Source: Oscillospiraceae bacterium
Lineage (GTDB): Bacteria; Bacillota; Clostridia; Oscillospirales; Oscillospiraceae
Assembly (NCBI GenBank): GCA_030625685.1
Contig: DAOUQJ010000002.1
Span: forward strand, 62,001-126,000
DNA length: 64,000 nucleotides
Direction: 5' to 3'
Shown here: positions 7,838-16,441 of the stretch, in pieces
How positions within the stretch are numbered: position 1 is the stretch's first letter
Layout: each line of letters begins with the position of its first letter
Program-made: the position numbers and the translations under genes
The notes under the pieces: model-generated
Told to the model about the DNA's origin: nothing
Databases searched by the model: none
The model's input: only the letters and a program-made list of their open reading frames with translations

Positions 7838-9059
7838 GCACTGCCTCCCAAATTCTCTGACAAACCTCATCAATTTTACCATCATTGACTACAGACACAT
7901 CTGCAAAAGACGCATATAAAGGTTTTCTCTTTTCATATAGTTCTTGCAAATTCTCGGTTTTTGAGATTGGTCTGCCTTCTGTTGGGAGTTTTGAAACCTC
8001 TCTCTGTATCCAAACGATGATTCCATTTTGATGAAGCGGGGCATAATTTTCTTTTTTCGTGACACAACCACCACCAGTGGCTATCACAAGCCCTGACTGC
8101 TTTCCCAGTTCAGATAAAACTTCCGTTTCTCTTCGGCGAAAGCCAGTTTCGCCTTCCACTTCAAAAATCTCTGGAATGTACATATCTGCCTTACTCACCA
8201 GTACTTCATCCGCATCCACAAACTGTTTTCCCATTTTTTCTGTAAGCGCTGGACCTATGGTGCTTTTTCCACAACCAGGCATTCCAATGAGGATAATATT
8301 TTGCATGGTTTCCGTGAGACGAGAATGCACCTGTTCTTCGGTTTCCTCTGATACTGTCTTCTTAGCGAAAAGTTCCACCGCTTTTTTGGCTTGTCCAACA
8401 AGCATTGATAATCCTGTTTCATAAGAAATGCCACGCGCTTCGGCATCTAACGCAAACTTTGTCCTTGCTGGATTATAAATGAGATCAAGTACACCCACCA
8501 AGTGTGGAAAGTAAGACAAATCGACGGGCGCTTCTCCCACATTGGGATACATCCCAACAGGGGTGGTATTCACAATGATTTCCGCATCACTATGGTTTTC
8601 AATATTCCCATAGTGATGTTCTCCTGTTCTTGAAATAACCACCACAGCTTTCGCTTTGAGATCTTGCAAAACATTGCACACAGTCAAACTTGCACCGCCA
8701 CTGCCTAACACCAGCACCTTCTTGCCTTCGACCATGATTCCACTTCTTTGCACCATGCGCAAAAAACCGTACGCATCGGTGTTGTCACCAAACAGTGTGC
8801 CATCTGCACGTCGCAGAATGGTATTCACACTCCCAATCGAAGCCGCTTGAATTGAAATTTCATCACAGAACGGAATCACTGCTTGCTTATAGGGAATGGT
8901 TACATTGATTCCATCAAACGCTTCTTCCCTCAAAAAGTCGCTCAGTTTCTCTGGCTCAACTTCAAATAGTTTATATGTGTAGTCCGCCATCATCTCATGA
9001 ATCATGGGAGAATAACTATGTGCAAGGTGTCGTCCAAGCAAACCATAAACAGACATCAT
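7818..9059 (-). CDS. aroE/aroK: Shikimate dehydrogenase-shikimate kinase fusion
   Basis: 413 residues catalysing two consecutive steps, dehydroshikimate to shikimate to shikimate 3-phosphate. Residues 1-240 are AroE: shikimate-binding HSYSPMIH (Ser15, Ser17), catalytic Lys58 in NVTIPYK, Asp95 in GDNTDAYG and the NADP loop LGSGGAS. Residues about 252-413 are AroK: Walker A GMPGCGKSTIG, the Asp pair in VDADE, FRRRE with the substrate Arg, ATGGGC, and the lid GRPISKT. All key residues of both enzymes are present, and about ten residues link the domains. The start overlaps the pheA stop (ATGATG/TGA); the second ATG (9056) has slightly better RBS spacing. The fusion is not the usual arrangement in model Firmicutes. 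Confidence 0.95.
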   Translation of the reverse strand: MMSVYGLLGRHLAHSYSPMIHEMMADYTYKLFEVEPEKLSDFLREEAFDGINVTIPYKQAVIPFCDEISIQAASIGSVNTILRRADGTLFGDNTDAYGFLRMVQRSGIMVEGKKVLVLGSGGASLTVCNVLQDLKAKAVVVISRTGEHHYGNIENHSDAEIIVNTTPVGMYPNVGEAPVDLSYFPHLVGVLDLIYNPARTKFALDAEARGISYETGLSMLVGQAKKAVELFAKKTVSEETEEQVHSRLTETMQNIILIGMPGCGKSTIGPALTEKMGKQFVDADEVLVSKADMYIPEIFEVEGETGFRRRETEVLSELGKQSGLVIATGGGCVTKKENYAPLHQNGIIVWIQREVSKLPTEGRPISKTENLQELYEKRKPLYASFADVSVVNDGKIDEVCQRIWEAVHEIIGD

Positions 9060-10201
9060 ATCACCTCAGAATAACTACCCAAATAACGAAAATCTTCGCA
9101 AATATCCTTTAAATTATCAATTAAGCTGGCAAATTCGGTGGCATAGACAGAGCTTTCTAAATCAAAATAGAACATGAACTCAAAATCACGCTCAGGTATT
9201 GGGCGACTTTCTAATTTGATGAGATTGAGTCCAAGTGCGGTAAACCTAGAAAGCACTTTGTGTAGTGCGCCTGGTTTATGCGGCAATACCATCATGATAC
9301 TAGTTCGGTCAGCCCCTGGATACACTTCCAAGTTTTTCGAAATACAAATGAATCTTGTATAGTTGTTGCTTGTGTCTTGAATGTCTCTTTCCAAGCAAGT
9401 TAAATTATATAGGTATGTGCAAGAATGAGAAGCAATCGCAGCAACATCTCTTCTCTCGGAATTGCTGACAGCTTCTGCTGCTGCCGCTGTGTTCTCCATG
9501 CGTGTAATTTTCACTTCAGGGCCAAACTGTTCTAAAAAGCTTGCACACTGACTGATTGCCTGTTCATGGGAGAAAATTTCTTTGATGTCCTCTTTTTTTA
9601 CTCCGTTTGGCACAAGCAAACTGTGCTCTACTTTAAAACGCACACTTTTCACAATCTTAAAATTGTGATTCATCATCAGGTCATACACCCGATTGACTGA
9701 ACCTGCTGTGCTGTTTTCTAATGGCAATACACCATATTGACAAAGTCCACTTTCGATGGCAGAAAACACACTTTCAAAGGTTTTGAAATACAACACAGAT
9801 GGATGCTTAAACAAACGACTGGTCGCACGCTCTGAATAGGCACCTTCCACTCCTTGACAAGCCACCGTTGCAGATTGCGGAAACAGCTTCTGTGTTTGTT
9901 CTAATGCTTCTTCTACTTCTTTATATAGTGGAGAATGTTCTTCTTTCAAACTATTTTGATAATTTTTGCTGAGTTCAAAAATGGTATCATAGAGTACATC
10001 TACAGATTGCCAAAGCGCAGGCTTTGTCATCTCATGCAGTGCTTTTATTTTCTCATTTTCTCTTTTTTTATCTATCGTTTGCATCCCTTGCTCTTTTTTG
10101 AGCTTTGCAATATCTTCCACGATTTGCATCCGCTTTTCAAAAGCTTGTACCAACTCCTTGTCGGCTTCGTCAATCGCAACTCTCAATGTTTCTAAACTCA
10201 T
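9056..10201 (-). CDS. pheA: Bifunctional chorismate mutase/prephenate dehydratase (P-protein)
   Basis: 381 residues. Residues 1-85 are an AroQ-class chorismate mutase helix bundle (LRVAIDEADKELVQAFEKRM). Residues about 110-290 are prephenate dehydratase, with GVEGAYSE, PLENSTAGSV and the catalytic-type NNYTRFICIS (Thr-Arg-Phe). Residues about 300-375 are an ACT domain with GALHKVLSRF and the ESRP phenylalanine-binding motif, so feedback inhibition by Phe is expected. It makes phenylpyruvate for Phe. It overlaps aroC upstream (4 nt) and aroE/K downstream (ATGA). Confidence 0.97.
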   Translation of the reverse strand: MSLETLRVAIDEADKELVQAFEKRMQIVEDIAKLKKEQGMQTIDKKRENEKIKALHEMTKPALWQSVDVLYDTIFELSKNYQNSLKEEHSPLYKEVEEALEQTQKLFPQSATVACQGVEGAYSERATSRLFKHPSVLYFKTFESVFSAIESGLCQYGVLPLENSTAGSVNRVYDLMMNHNFKIVKSVRFKVEHSLLVPNGVKKEDIKEIFSHEQAISQCASFLEQFGPEVKITRMENTAAAAEAVSNSERRDVAAIASHSCTYLYNLTCLERDIQDTSNNYTRFICISKNLEVYPGADRTSIMMVLPHKPGALHKVLSRFTALGLNLIKLESRPIPERDFEFMFYFDLESSVYATEFASLIDNLKDICEDFRYLGSYSEVI

Positions 10202-11316
10202 ACGCTTCCCCTTTCTATTTGCGCTCTTCTAGTCGCTTCCCATTCAATATAAGCATCATAGATGGCCAGTGCTGCAATGGCTTCTACACAAGGCACTGCA
10301 CGTGGCACAATACATGGATCATGTCTTCCTTTGATTTGAAGCTTCGTTTCTTCCCACTTACCCAATGACACACTGTCTTGTTCTTTTCCAATGGATGGTG
10401 TTGGTTTCACTGCAATGCGAAACACGAGCGGCATCCCCGATGTGATTCCACCCAAAATACCACCGTGATGATTTGTGCGCGTTTTCACTTGTTCTCCAGA
10501 CAAACAAAACGGATCGTTATTTTCACTTCCTCGCATGGACGCAGACGCAAACCCTTCTCCGAATTCAATGCCCTTCACCGCTGGAATGGCAAATGCCAAT
10601 CTAGCAATTCTGTTTTCCATACCATCAAACATGTGCGTTCCTAACCCCACAGGCAATCCAACGATAGCACATTCAATCACACCACCAACCGAATCTTGCT
10701 CCGCGAGTGCCTTTGCTATTTCTGCTTTCATGCGTTCTTCGGTTTCGCTTTCTAAGCTTGGAAACATCTTTGATTTCACGCAACAAAAGTCGGATTCGCT
10801 CACTGTCACAGGGTCAAAGCCTTTCGCTTTTTCTTTGCCGATTGAAACAATGGTTGCCCCCATAAAAATGCCTTTGCTTTCTAGAAGCTGCATGCATATG
10901 CCACCCGCTATACACAAAGGAGCCGTCAATCTACCCGAAAAATGTCCGCCTCCTGACACATCTTGAAAGCCTCCATATTTCATATGCGCAGTCATATCTG
11001 CATGACCAGGTCTTGGCACATCTCGAATGGCATCATAATCACCAGAACGTGTGTTTTTATTATAAATTAGTGCCGTAATGGGACTGCCACAGGTAGTATC
11101 CTCTATCAGTCCACAAACAAAATGCGGTTCATCGCTCTCTTTTCGTTTGGTTGACCAGTCATTCGAGCCAGGTGCTCGACGATTCAAAAATGTTTGTAGC
11201 TCCTTCCTATCAATTGGCTCGCCTGCAGGTATGCCATCTAAAGTCATACCAATGGCTTCTGCATGAGACTGCCCAAATATCGATAACTTGATGTTCTCAG
11301 AAAATACACTACTCAT
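10198..11316 (-). CDS. aroC: Chorismate synthase
   Basis: 372 residues, normal length. It converts EPSP to chorismate using reduced FMN. It shows the family signatures SIFGQSHAEAIGMTLDG at the start, RAPGSNDWSTKRKE, GGHFSGRLTA and GRHDPCIVPRAVPCVEA near the C-terminus. ATG 11316 is chosen: it overlaps the aroA stop (ATGA), has aggac upstream, and gives the MSSVFSENIKLSIFG start typical of the family. A longer in-frame start at 11367 would add unrelated residues. Confidence 0.97.
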   Translation of the reverse strand: MSSVFSENIKLSIFGQSHAEAIGMTLDGIPAGEPIDRKELQTFLNRRAPGSNDWSTKRKESDEPHFVCGLIEDTTCGSPITALIYNKNTRSGDYDAIRDVPRPGHADMTAHMKYGGFQDVSGGGHFSGRLTAPLCIAGGICMQLLESKGIFMGATIVSIGKEKAKGFDPVTVSESDFCCVKSKMFPSLESETEERMKAEIAKALAEQDSVGGVIECAIVGLPVGLGTHMFDGMENRIARLAFAIPAVKGIEFGEGFASASMRGSENNDPFCLSGEQVKTRTNHHGGILGGITSGMPLVFRIAVKPTPSIGKEQDSVSLGKWEETKLQIKGRHDPCIVPRAVPCVEAIAALAIYDAYIEWEATRRAQIERGSV

Positions 11317-12593
11317 TTCTTCACGTCCTTTCTCACTATTACCCCCAAGGAAGATAAAACCGACCAAAATGTCGGATAAGATTTATTCACCACCTGAGCA
11401 TTTTGAATTTCTACTTGGTCAAGACAGGCTGTGCTGACAATCGCCGCCATCATCGCAATCCGATGATCGCCCCAAGTGTCTACTGTGCCACCTTGCAGAC
11501 GCTTCACACCCTGTATTACAAGACCGTCTTCCCTCTGCTCAATCTTTGCCCCCAAAGCTGACAATGTTTGTGTCACAGATTCCAATCGATCTGATTCTTT
11601 TAAACGCAATCTCTTGGCATTGACAATATGCGTTTCTCCTTCTGAGACAGCCGCAACAGCCGCCAAAACTGGTACAAGATCAGGAATTTCTTTGGCATCA
11701 ATCACCGTTGCCACGCGGTGTTTTTCTTCTATGCATATGGCATTGCCTGTCGAGTGAATCTGCGCTCCCATACGCTTTAACACAGAAAGCACTTCTTTAT
11801 CCCCTTGCAAACTATCTTTGTGTAAACCAGTAACGGTCACGTCACCTTTTGGCATAGATCCGCCACAGAGCCAAAATGCAGCGTTTGACCAATCCCCTTC
11901 CACTTTTATACTAGCAGGACTTTGATACTGTGTGTTGCCTGCGACTTTATATTGAGTACCTACTTCAACATGTGAAATCCCAAACATATTCTGCGCTTCA
12001 ACCGTCATATCAATGTATGGCTTCGATTCAATTGGAGGCACAATGTCTAATACACTATCTCCATCCAGTAAGGGCAATGCAAATAACAAGCCAGAGATAT
12101 ATTGCGAAGAAATGTTCCCTGCTAAGCAATACGCACCTTCACGTAGTTTTCCCTCACAGCGCAATACAGTCTCTTTTGGTCTTGTAATCACAGCCCCCAT
12201 TCTAGAAAGTTCAAAAATAATGGTATCCATGGGTCTTTGGGGGAGTCTCCCCTCCATGTGAAATTCAACTGTCACACCCAGCGCTGCCATAATTGGGAGC
12301 AAAAATCGCAACGTTGACCCACTTTCTCTACAAGGCAAACGACAAATACCTTGTATTTTATCTGTTTCAATTGGTCGAACCAAAAAGCCCTGTTCGGTTT
12401 TGTCAATCCTTGCACCCAACTGTTCCAGACAGGCAATGGTCGCCTGTATATCTTCTGCTTGCGTGTCTTGACAACAAAGCAAACACTCTTTTGTGGCAAG
12501 TGCAGCGCATATCAGCAATCGATGCAAATGCGATTTTGATGGTATGATTGCCACTTCCCCTTTTATGGCAGATGGCTCTATCAGCACGTTCAT
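11313..12593 (-). CDS. aroA: 3-phosphoshikimate 1-carboxyvinyltransferase (EPSP synthase)
   Basis: 426 residues. It joins shikimate 3-phosphate and PEP. The N-terminal motif PSKSHLHR (Lys and Arg for substrate) and the C-terminal LKESDRLES and WGDHRIAMM motifs are intact. The GlyAlaSer loop region (RESGSTLRFLLP) has the class typical of Firmicutes. ATG 12593 overlaps the aroB stop as TGATG; a GTG one codon earlier is also possible. The RBS is weak (gggg), so translational coupling to aroB is likely. Confidence 0.97.
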   Translation of the reverse strand: MNVLIEPSAIKGEVAIIPSKSHLHRLLICAALATKECLLCCQDTQAEDIQATIACLEQLGARIDKTEQGFLVRPIETDKIQGICRLPCRESGSTLRFLLPIMAALGVTVEFHMEGRLPQRPMDTIIFELSRMGAVITRPKETVLRCEGKLREGAYCLAGNISSQYISGLLFALPLLDGDSVLDIVPPIESKPYIDMTVEAQNMFGISHVEVGTQYKVAGNTQYQSPASIKVEGDWSNAAFWLCGGSMPKGDVTVTGLHKDSLQGDKEVLSVLKRMGAQIHSTGNAICIEEKHRVATVIDAKEIPDLVPVLAAVAAVSEGETHIVNAKRLRLKESDRLESVTQTLSALGAKIEQREDGLVIQGVKRLQGGTVDTWGDHRIAMMAAIVSTACLDQVEIQNAQVVNKSYPTFWSVLSSLGVIVRKDVKK

Positions 12594-13651
12594 CACTGTT
12601 TCCCCATTTCAATCCAATGTTTGAGTTTCTCCATATCAATGCGCTTTATCTCACTTTTTCCCACTGCCACAGGTATGACAATGTCAATGGAATCACCACT
12701 ACGTTTTTTGTCTGCCATCGCACCGTCAAACAGTTCTTCTATTGAAAACACTGTGTTACTTGGTAGCTCATACTTCTCCAGCAAAGACTCTAACAAGGTG
12801 AGGCATTCTTCTGGACAAACCCCTTGTTTCACTGCCGCCTTTGTGATAAGAACCATCCCAATAGCAACTGCCTTTCCATGAGACACTGAATATTTGCTTT
12901 GTTTTTCAATGGCATGCCCTAACGTATGTCCAAAATTGAGCAGTTTCCGCTCACCTTGTTCAAATTCATCCGCTTCCACAATGTCACGTTTCATTCCAAC
13001 GCATTGCGCCACCACTTCTTCTAGTTGGTTTTTGATATGTGTTCCTTTCAAATCTGCAAGCAGATTGGCACTTCTTATCATGCCATATTTGATGACTTCC
13101 GCGCAGCCATCTGCAAACACCGCAGGAGACAAGGTATCAAAGGTATCCAAATCACAGAGAACCAACCGTGGCTGATAAAATGCACCCACTAAGTTTTTTC
13201 CTGCTTCTAAATCAATGGCTGTCTTTCCTCCGACAGAGGAATCCACCGCAGCAAGCAGAGTAGTGGGAACTTGGATGAAAGCAATGCCTCTCAAATAGGT
13301 GGCAGCTACAAAGCCAGCCAAATCTCCAACAACGCCACCACCCAACGCTAAAATGCAAGCATTTCTTGTGAGTTCTTGCGATGCTAGCCATTCTACAATG
13401 GATAGATACGTTTCTCCATTTTTGGATTCCTCACCAGCAGGAAACACATATGAAATAGTAGCAATCCCAGCATTTTTGAGTGATGTCTCAACGCGTGGTA
13501 AATACAGTGGAGCCACATTGCTATCGGTGATGACCGCAACTCTTTGCACCTTGCCCTCAAGCTTTTTCACCTGTTCTCCAACCGTATCTAGTAAGGCAGT
13601 GCCAATTTGCACTTCATATGCCTTACTTGCCGAAACAGTAACCTGTGTCAT
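12593..13651 (-). CDS. aroB: 3-dehydroquinate synthase
   Basis: 352 residues, NAD- and metal-dependent. It makes dehydroquinate from DAHP. Motifs: GGGVVGDLAGFVAATYLRGI, QVPTTLLAAVDSSVGGKTAI, EVIKYG and the metal ligand segment NFGHTLGHAIEK. The length and both domains are complete. The start overlaps the tyrA stop (ATGA-type). Confidence 0.97.
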   Translation of the reverse strand: MTQVTVSASKAYEVQIGTALLDTVGEQVKKLEGKVQRVAVITDSNVAPLYLPRVETSLKNAGIATISYVFPAGEESKNGETYLSIVEWLASQELTRNACILALGGGVVGDLAGFVAATYLRGIAFIQVPTTLLAAVDSSVGGKTAIDLEAGKNLVGAFYQPRLVLCDLDTFDTLSPAVFADGCAEVIKYGMIRSANLLADLKGTHIKNQLEEVVAQCVGMKRDIVEADEFEQGERKLLNFGHTLGHAIEKQSKYSVSHGKAVAIGMVLITKAAVKQGVCPEECLTLLESLLEKYELPSNTVFSIEELFDGAMADKKRSGDSIDIVIPVAVGKSEIKRIDMEKLKHWIEMGKQ

Positions 13652-14484
13652 GGCCCATCCACCTTTCGTTTACACTCTTTGCCCTCTTCTAAGAGCGCAC
13701 GCATCTCTTCTTCCTGTCCTTCACTGAGTGCGTCTCGATACTTCATTAAGTTGGCAATGAAAATATCAATTTCTTTTGTAAGTGCCTCTTTGTTTTCGAA
13801 AAAGAGCTCTGTCCACATATCTGGGTTGAGCCACGCAACTCTTGTCATATCTTTATAGCTACCTGCAGAAAACCCTTCATGCTCCATGGCCGTTGGGCTT
13901 TTGACAAACGCATTGGACACCACATGCGCCATCTGCGAAGTAAATGCAATGATTTTATCGTGTTCACCTGCGGTTGTGACTGAAATTTTACCAAACTTAA
14001 CTGGCTTTAACAGTTGGGAGATGCGATCGAGCAAACGAATGTCATCAAAGGATGGTGGTACAATGACCATGGGTGCGCCATCAAACAAATCTTCTCGACT
14101 ATACTTAAACCCTGATTGATGCAATCCTGCCATGGGGTGACCTCCCACAAAGGTAAATCCATGTTGTTTAGCAATTGGCATACATGCATCACAAATACGC
14201 TGTTTTGTGCCACTGCAATCAATCACGATGGTAGACGATGAAAGGATATTGGCGTTTTCGGTTACCCAATCAATCACATCTTGTGGATAGGTGGCAAGCA
14301 ATATAAGATCACACTCTTTCATCTTTTCCTCGCTCAGTTTCCCATCAATCGCCTGTGCTAAAATGGCAAACTGAACAATAGACTCTTGTATATCCCAGCC
14401 ATACACTTCAATATCATCATATCTCTGATATGCTTTGGCAAGCGAACCTCCGATGAGACCTAATCCAACAATTCCAACTTTCAT
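13648..14484 (-). CDS. tyrA: Prephenate dehydrogenase
   Basis: 278 residues. It starts with the NAD-binding GIVGLGLIGGSLAKAY and continues with the dehydrogenase core: PMAGLHQSGFKYSREDLFDG and the SQMAHVVSNAF segment with the catalytic His. It makes 4-hydroxyphenylpyruvate for Tyr. There is no fused chorismate mutase and no C-terminal ACT domain, so feedback by Tyr at the enzyme is not obvious. ATG 14484 (TGATG overlap with aroF; gggaggc about 9 nt upstream) is preferred over GTG 14487. Confidence 0.95.
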   Translation of the reverse strand: MKVGIVGLGLIGGSLAKAYQRYDDIEVYGWDIQESIVQFAILAQAIDGKLSEEKMKECDLILLATYPQDVIDWVTENANILSSSTIVIDCSGTKQRICDACMPIAKQHGFTFVGGHPMAGLHQSGFKYSREDLFDGAPMVIVPPSFDDIRLLDRISQLLKPVKFGKISVTTAGEHDKIIAFTSQMAHVVSNAFVKSPTAMEHEGFSAGSYKDMTRVAWLNPDMWTELFFENKEALTKEIDIFIANLMKYRDALSEGQEEEMRALLEEGKECKRKVDGP

Positions 14485-15488
14485 CACTTAATTGCCTCCC
14501 GTATTTTGTGCATTTTCTCAACTATTGGGGCAAATTGTACTGGGGTGAGTGATTGTGGTCCATCACAGAGTGCGCAAGATGGATCATTGTGCACTTCAAT
14601 CATGATGCCATCGGCGCCAGCTGCAACGGATGCGTATGCCATAGATGCCACAAGTTCCGCTTTCCCAGTAGCATGACTTGGGTCAACCACAACAGGTAAA
14701 TGTGTCAGTTTCTTCAAAACAGGCACAGCAGAAATATCCAAGGTATTTCTAGTGTAAGTGGATTCATAGGTGCGAATGCCACGTTCACAGAGTATAATTT
14801 GCTCATTGCCACTTGCCATGATGTATTCTGCACTCATGAGGAGTTCTTTGATGGTTCCTGCTAAACCACGTTTGAGCAAAATTGGTTTTCCGGTTTTTCC
14901 AAGTTCCTTAAGAAGGTCATAGTTTTGCGTGTTTCTTGCTCCCACTTGAATGATATCCACATGTTCAAATAGCGCAAGACTGCGAATATCCATAATTTCA
15001 GTAACAATCGGAAGTCCAGTCACTTTTTTGGCTTCCAACAATAGATCTAATCCTTCTGCACCCAAGCCTTGGAAATCATAGGGGGATGTTCTCGGTTTGA
15101 ACGCGCCTCCGCGCAAATGTGTTGCGCCAGCCTTTTTCACCTCTTCGGCAACGAAGGTTATTTGTGTTTTCGTTTCCACAGAGCAAGGACCTGCAATCAC
15201 AGCGAAGTGTCCGCCTCCGATGGCAGAATCTAAGGTTTCAATGATACTGTCTTCTGGATGAAACTTACGATTACATGCCTTGAACGGATCAGAAAGCTGG
15301 GCAACAGACTCGACAATATCCAAACTACGCAACATATCAACGTCAATTTGACTGGTATCTCCGATTAAACCGAGCACCACTTGAAATGCTCCAACAGAAA
15401 TATGCACATCTAACCCTTTATCTTTTAACCATGTGATCAAGTGATCAATTCTTTCTTGGGATGTCTCTGGACGAATTACAGCAACCAT
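14484..15488 (-). CDS. aroF: 3-deoxy-7-phosphoheptulonate synthase (type I-beta DAHP synthase)
   Basis: 334 residues. First committed step of the aromatic pathway, from PEP and erythrose 4-phosphate. Residues about 1-70 form the small ferredoxin-like N-terminal regulatory domain of the Thermotoga-type enzyme, followed by the barrel with [35 protein letters not shown] and [10 protein letters not shown]. The N-terminal domain implies allosteric control by aromatic amino acids. The gene is the first of the aro operon. It follows a leader peptide and attenuator, and its RBS (aaaggag) begins just after the attenuator's T-run. Confidence 0.97.
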   Translation of the reverse strand: MVAVIRPETSQERIDHLITWLKDKGLDVHISVGAFQVVLGLIGDTSQIDVDMLRSLDIVESVAQLSDPFKACNRKFHPEDSIIETLDSAIGGGHFAVIAGPCSVETKTQITFVAEEVKKAGATHLRGGAFKPRTSPYDFQGLGAEGLDLLLEAKKVTGLPIVTEIMDIRSLALFEHVDIIQVGARNTQNYDLLKELGKTGKPILLKRGLAGTIKELLMSAEYIMASGNEQIILCERGIRTYESTYTRNTLDISAVPVLKKLTHLPVVVDPSHATGKAELVASMAYASVAAGADGIMIEVHNDPSCALCDGPQSLTPVQFAPIVEKMHKIREAIK

Positions 15489-15508
15489 GTTCTAAATCTC
15501 CTTTTTGT

Positions 15509-15546
15509 AAAAAAAATCACCACACAGATTTGTAATCTGTGTGGTG
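15509..15546 (-). terminator. Attenuator terminator upstream of aroF
   Basis: On the minus strand a perfect 13-bp stem (caccacacagatt with aatctgtgtggtg, 3-nt loop) is followed by eight T (15509-15516). It lies 20 nt before the aroF start codon and after a Phe/Tyr leader ORF, so it would stop transcription of the whole aro operon unless disrupted. Confidence 0.93.
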
Positions 15547-15636
15547 TTACTATCATATCAATCCAACAAACGAGCCAGTGGATTATATGCACGCATCACA
15601 AATTACCATTACTTCATAAAATAAAAGTAATAGTAA
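15532..15636 (-). promoter_or_regulatory. Attenuator with mutually exclusive RNA pairings
   Basis: Segment 1 (15625-15636, the Tyr/Phe codons, TTACTATTACTT) can pair over 12 bp with segment 2 (15603-15614, AAGTAATGGTAA, around the leader stop; one G-U). Segment 2 can instead use 15597-15606 (GTAATTTGTG) to pair over 10 bp, one G-U, with 15532-15541 (CACAGATTAC), which is part of the terminator's 5' arm plus loop. The pairings 1:2 with the terminator, and 2:3 as antiterminator, exclude each other. A further hairpin, CATATAATCCA with TGGATTGATATG (one bulged G), lies in between. Confidence 0.8.
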
Positions 15637-15686
15637 CCAAAAAAGAATTGTTCATTTCTTTTTACGCTAGCGTGTAACATATCCAT
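15609..15686 (-). CDS. Phe/Tyr-rich leader peptide of the aro operon
   Basis: A 25-codon ORF, ATG 15686 to TAA 15609. Residues 14-23 read FFFGYYYFYF: nine of ten are aromatic (five Phe, four Tyr). AAGGAG lies 6 nt before the ATG and a promoter lies 28 nt further upstream. The stop codon sits inside the RNA segment that switches between the pause hairpin and the antiterminator. Peptide composition, position and following terminator are those of an amino-acid attenuation leader as known for pheA in enteric bacteria. The peptide itself probably has no function; its translation rate senses charged tRNA-Phe and tRNA-Tyr. Confidence 0.92.
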   Translation of the reverse strand: MDMLHASVKRNEQFFFGYYYFYFMK

Positions 15687-15713
15687 ACTTTGCTCCTTCG
15701 TATAATTTTCTTC

Positions 15714-15742
15714 ACCTTAACACAATTAAAATTTTATGTCAA
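15714..15742 (-). promoter_or_regulatory. Promoter of the aro leader
   Basis: Minus strand TTGACA (15737-15742), 17-bp spacer, weak -10 TAAGGT (15714-15719), placed just after hisIE. Transcription would start about 20 nt before the leader ORF. No terminator separates it from hisIE, so his read-through may also feed the aro genes. Confidence 0.6.
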
Positions 15743-15778
15743 GCATTATTTGTGTCCTTTGAGACCGTCTTACCGCAT

Positions 15779-16429
15779 CTATTCGGTCATTTTTTCTTGC
15801 TTCACTTTTTTATCCACAACATGACGACTGGCAAGCTCACTTTTCACATCTTGCAGAGAAATTCCCATTTCAATCATCAATACCATGAGGTGATAACTAA
15901 GATCTGCAATTTCATAAATCGTCTCTTTTTTATCTTGATTGCAAGCACCAATAATGACTTCAGTAGACTCTTCTCCAACTTTTTTCAAAATTTTGTCAAG
16001 TCCTTTTTCAAATAAATATGAGGTGTAAGAACCCTCTTTTGGTGCATCCTTACGTTCATCTAGCATTTGATAGAGCGCCTCAGAAGAAAATGGTTTTGCT
16101 TGTTCCCCATCGTAAATTGGATTGTGAAAACAAGAATATTCCCCTGTATGGCAAGCAGGTCCATCTGGACGCACACGCACAAGGAGTGCATCGCTGTCAC
16201 AGTCGGTGGTCATATCAACGATGTGTTGGTAATTTCCTGACGTTTCCCCTTTGATCCATAATTCACTTCTGGATCGACTCCAAAAACAAGTGATGCCTTT
16301 TTCCATGCTAAGTGCTAAGCTTTCTTTGTTCATATATGCTAAGGTGAGCACTGACCCAGTATCTGCATCTGTCACAATAGCAGGAATGAGCCCTTTGTCA
16401 TCAAAGCGCAAACTTGTGATATCTATCAT
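15779..16429 (-). CDS. hisIE: Phosphoribosyl-AMP cyclohydrolase/phosphoribosyl-ATP pyrophosphatase
   Basis: 216 residues with two enzymes of histidine synthesis. HisI (about 1-110) has [27 protein letters not shown] and the metal-binding [21 protein letters not shown]. HisE (about 115-205) is the MazG-like pyrophosphatase, with [22 protein letters not shown] (shortened) and [13 protein letters not shown]. Last gene of the his operon, 12 nt after hisF. Confidence 0.96.
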   Translation of the reverse strand: MIDITSLRFDDKGLIPAIVTDADTGSVLTLAYMNKESLALSMEKGITCFWSRSRSELWIKGETSGNYQHIVDMTTDCDSDALLVRVRPDGPACHTGEYSCFHNPIYDGEQAKPFSSEALYQMLDERKDAPKEGSYTSYLFEKGLDKILKKVGEESTEVIIGACNQDKKETIYEIADLSYHLMVLMIEMGISLQDVKSELASRHVVDKKVKQEKMTE

Positions 16430-16441
16430 TCTTTTTCCTCC

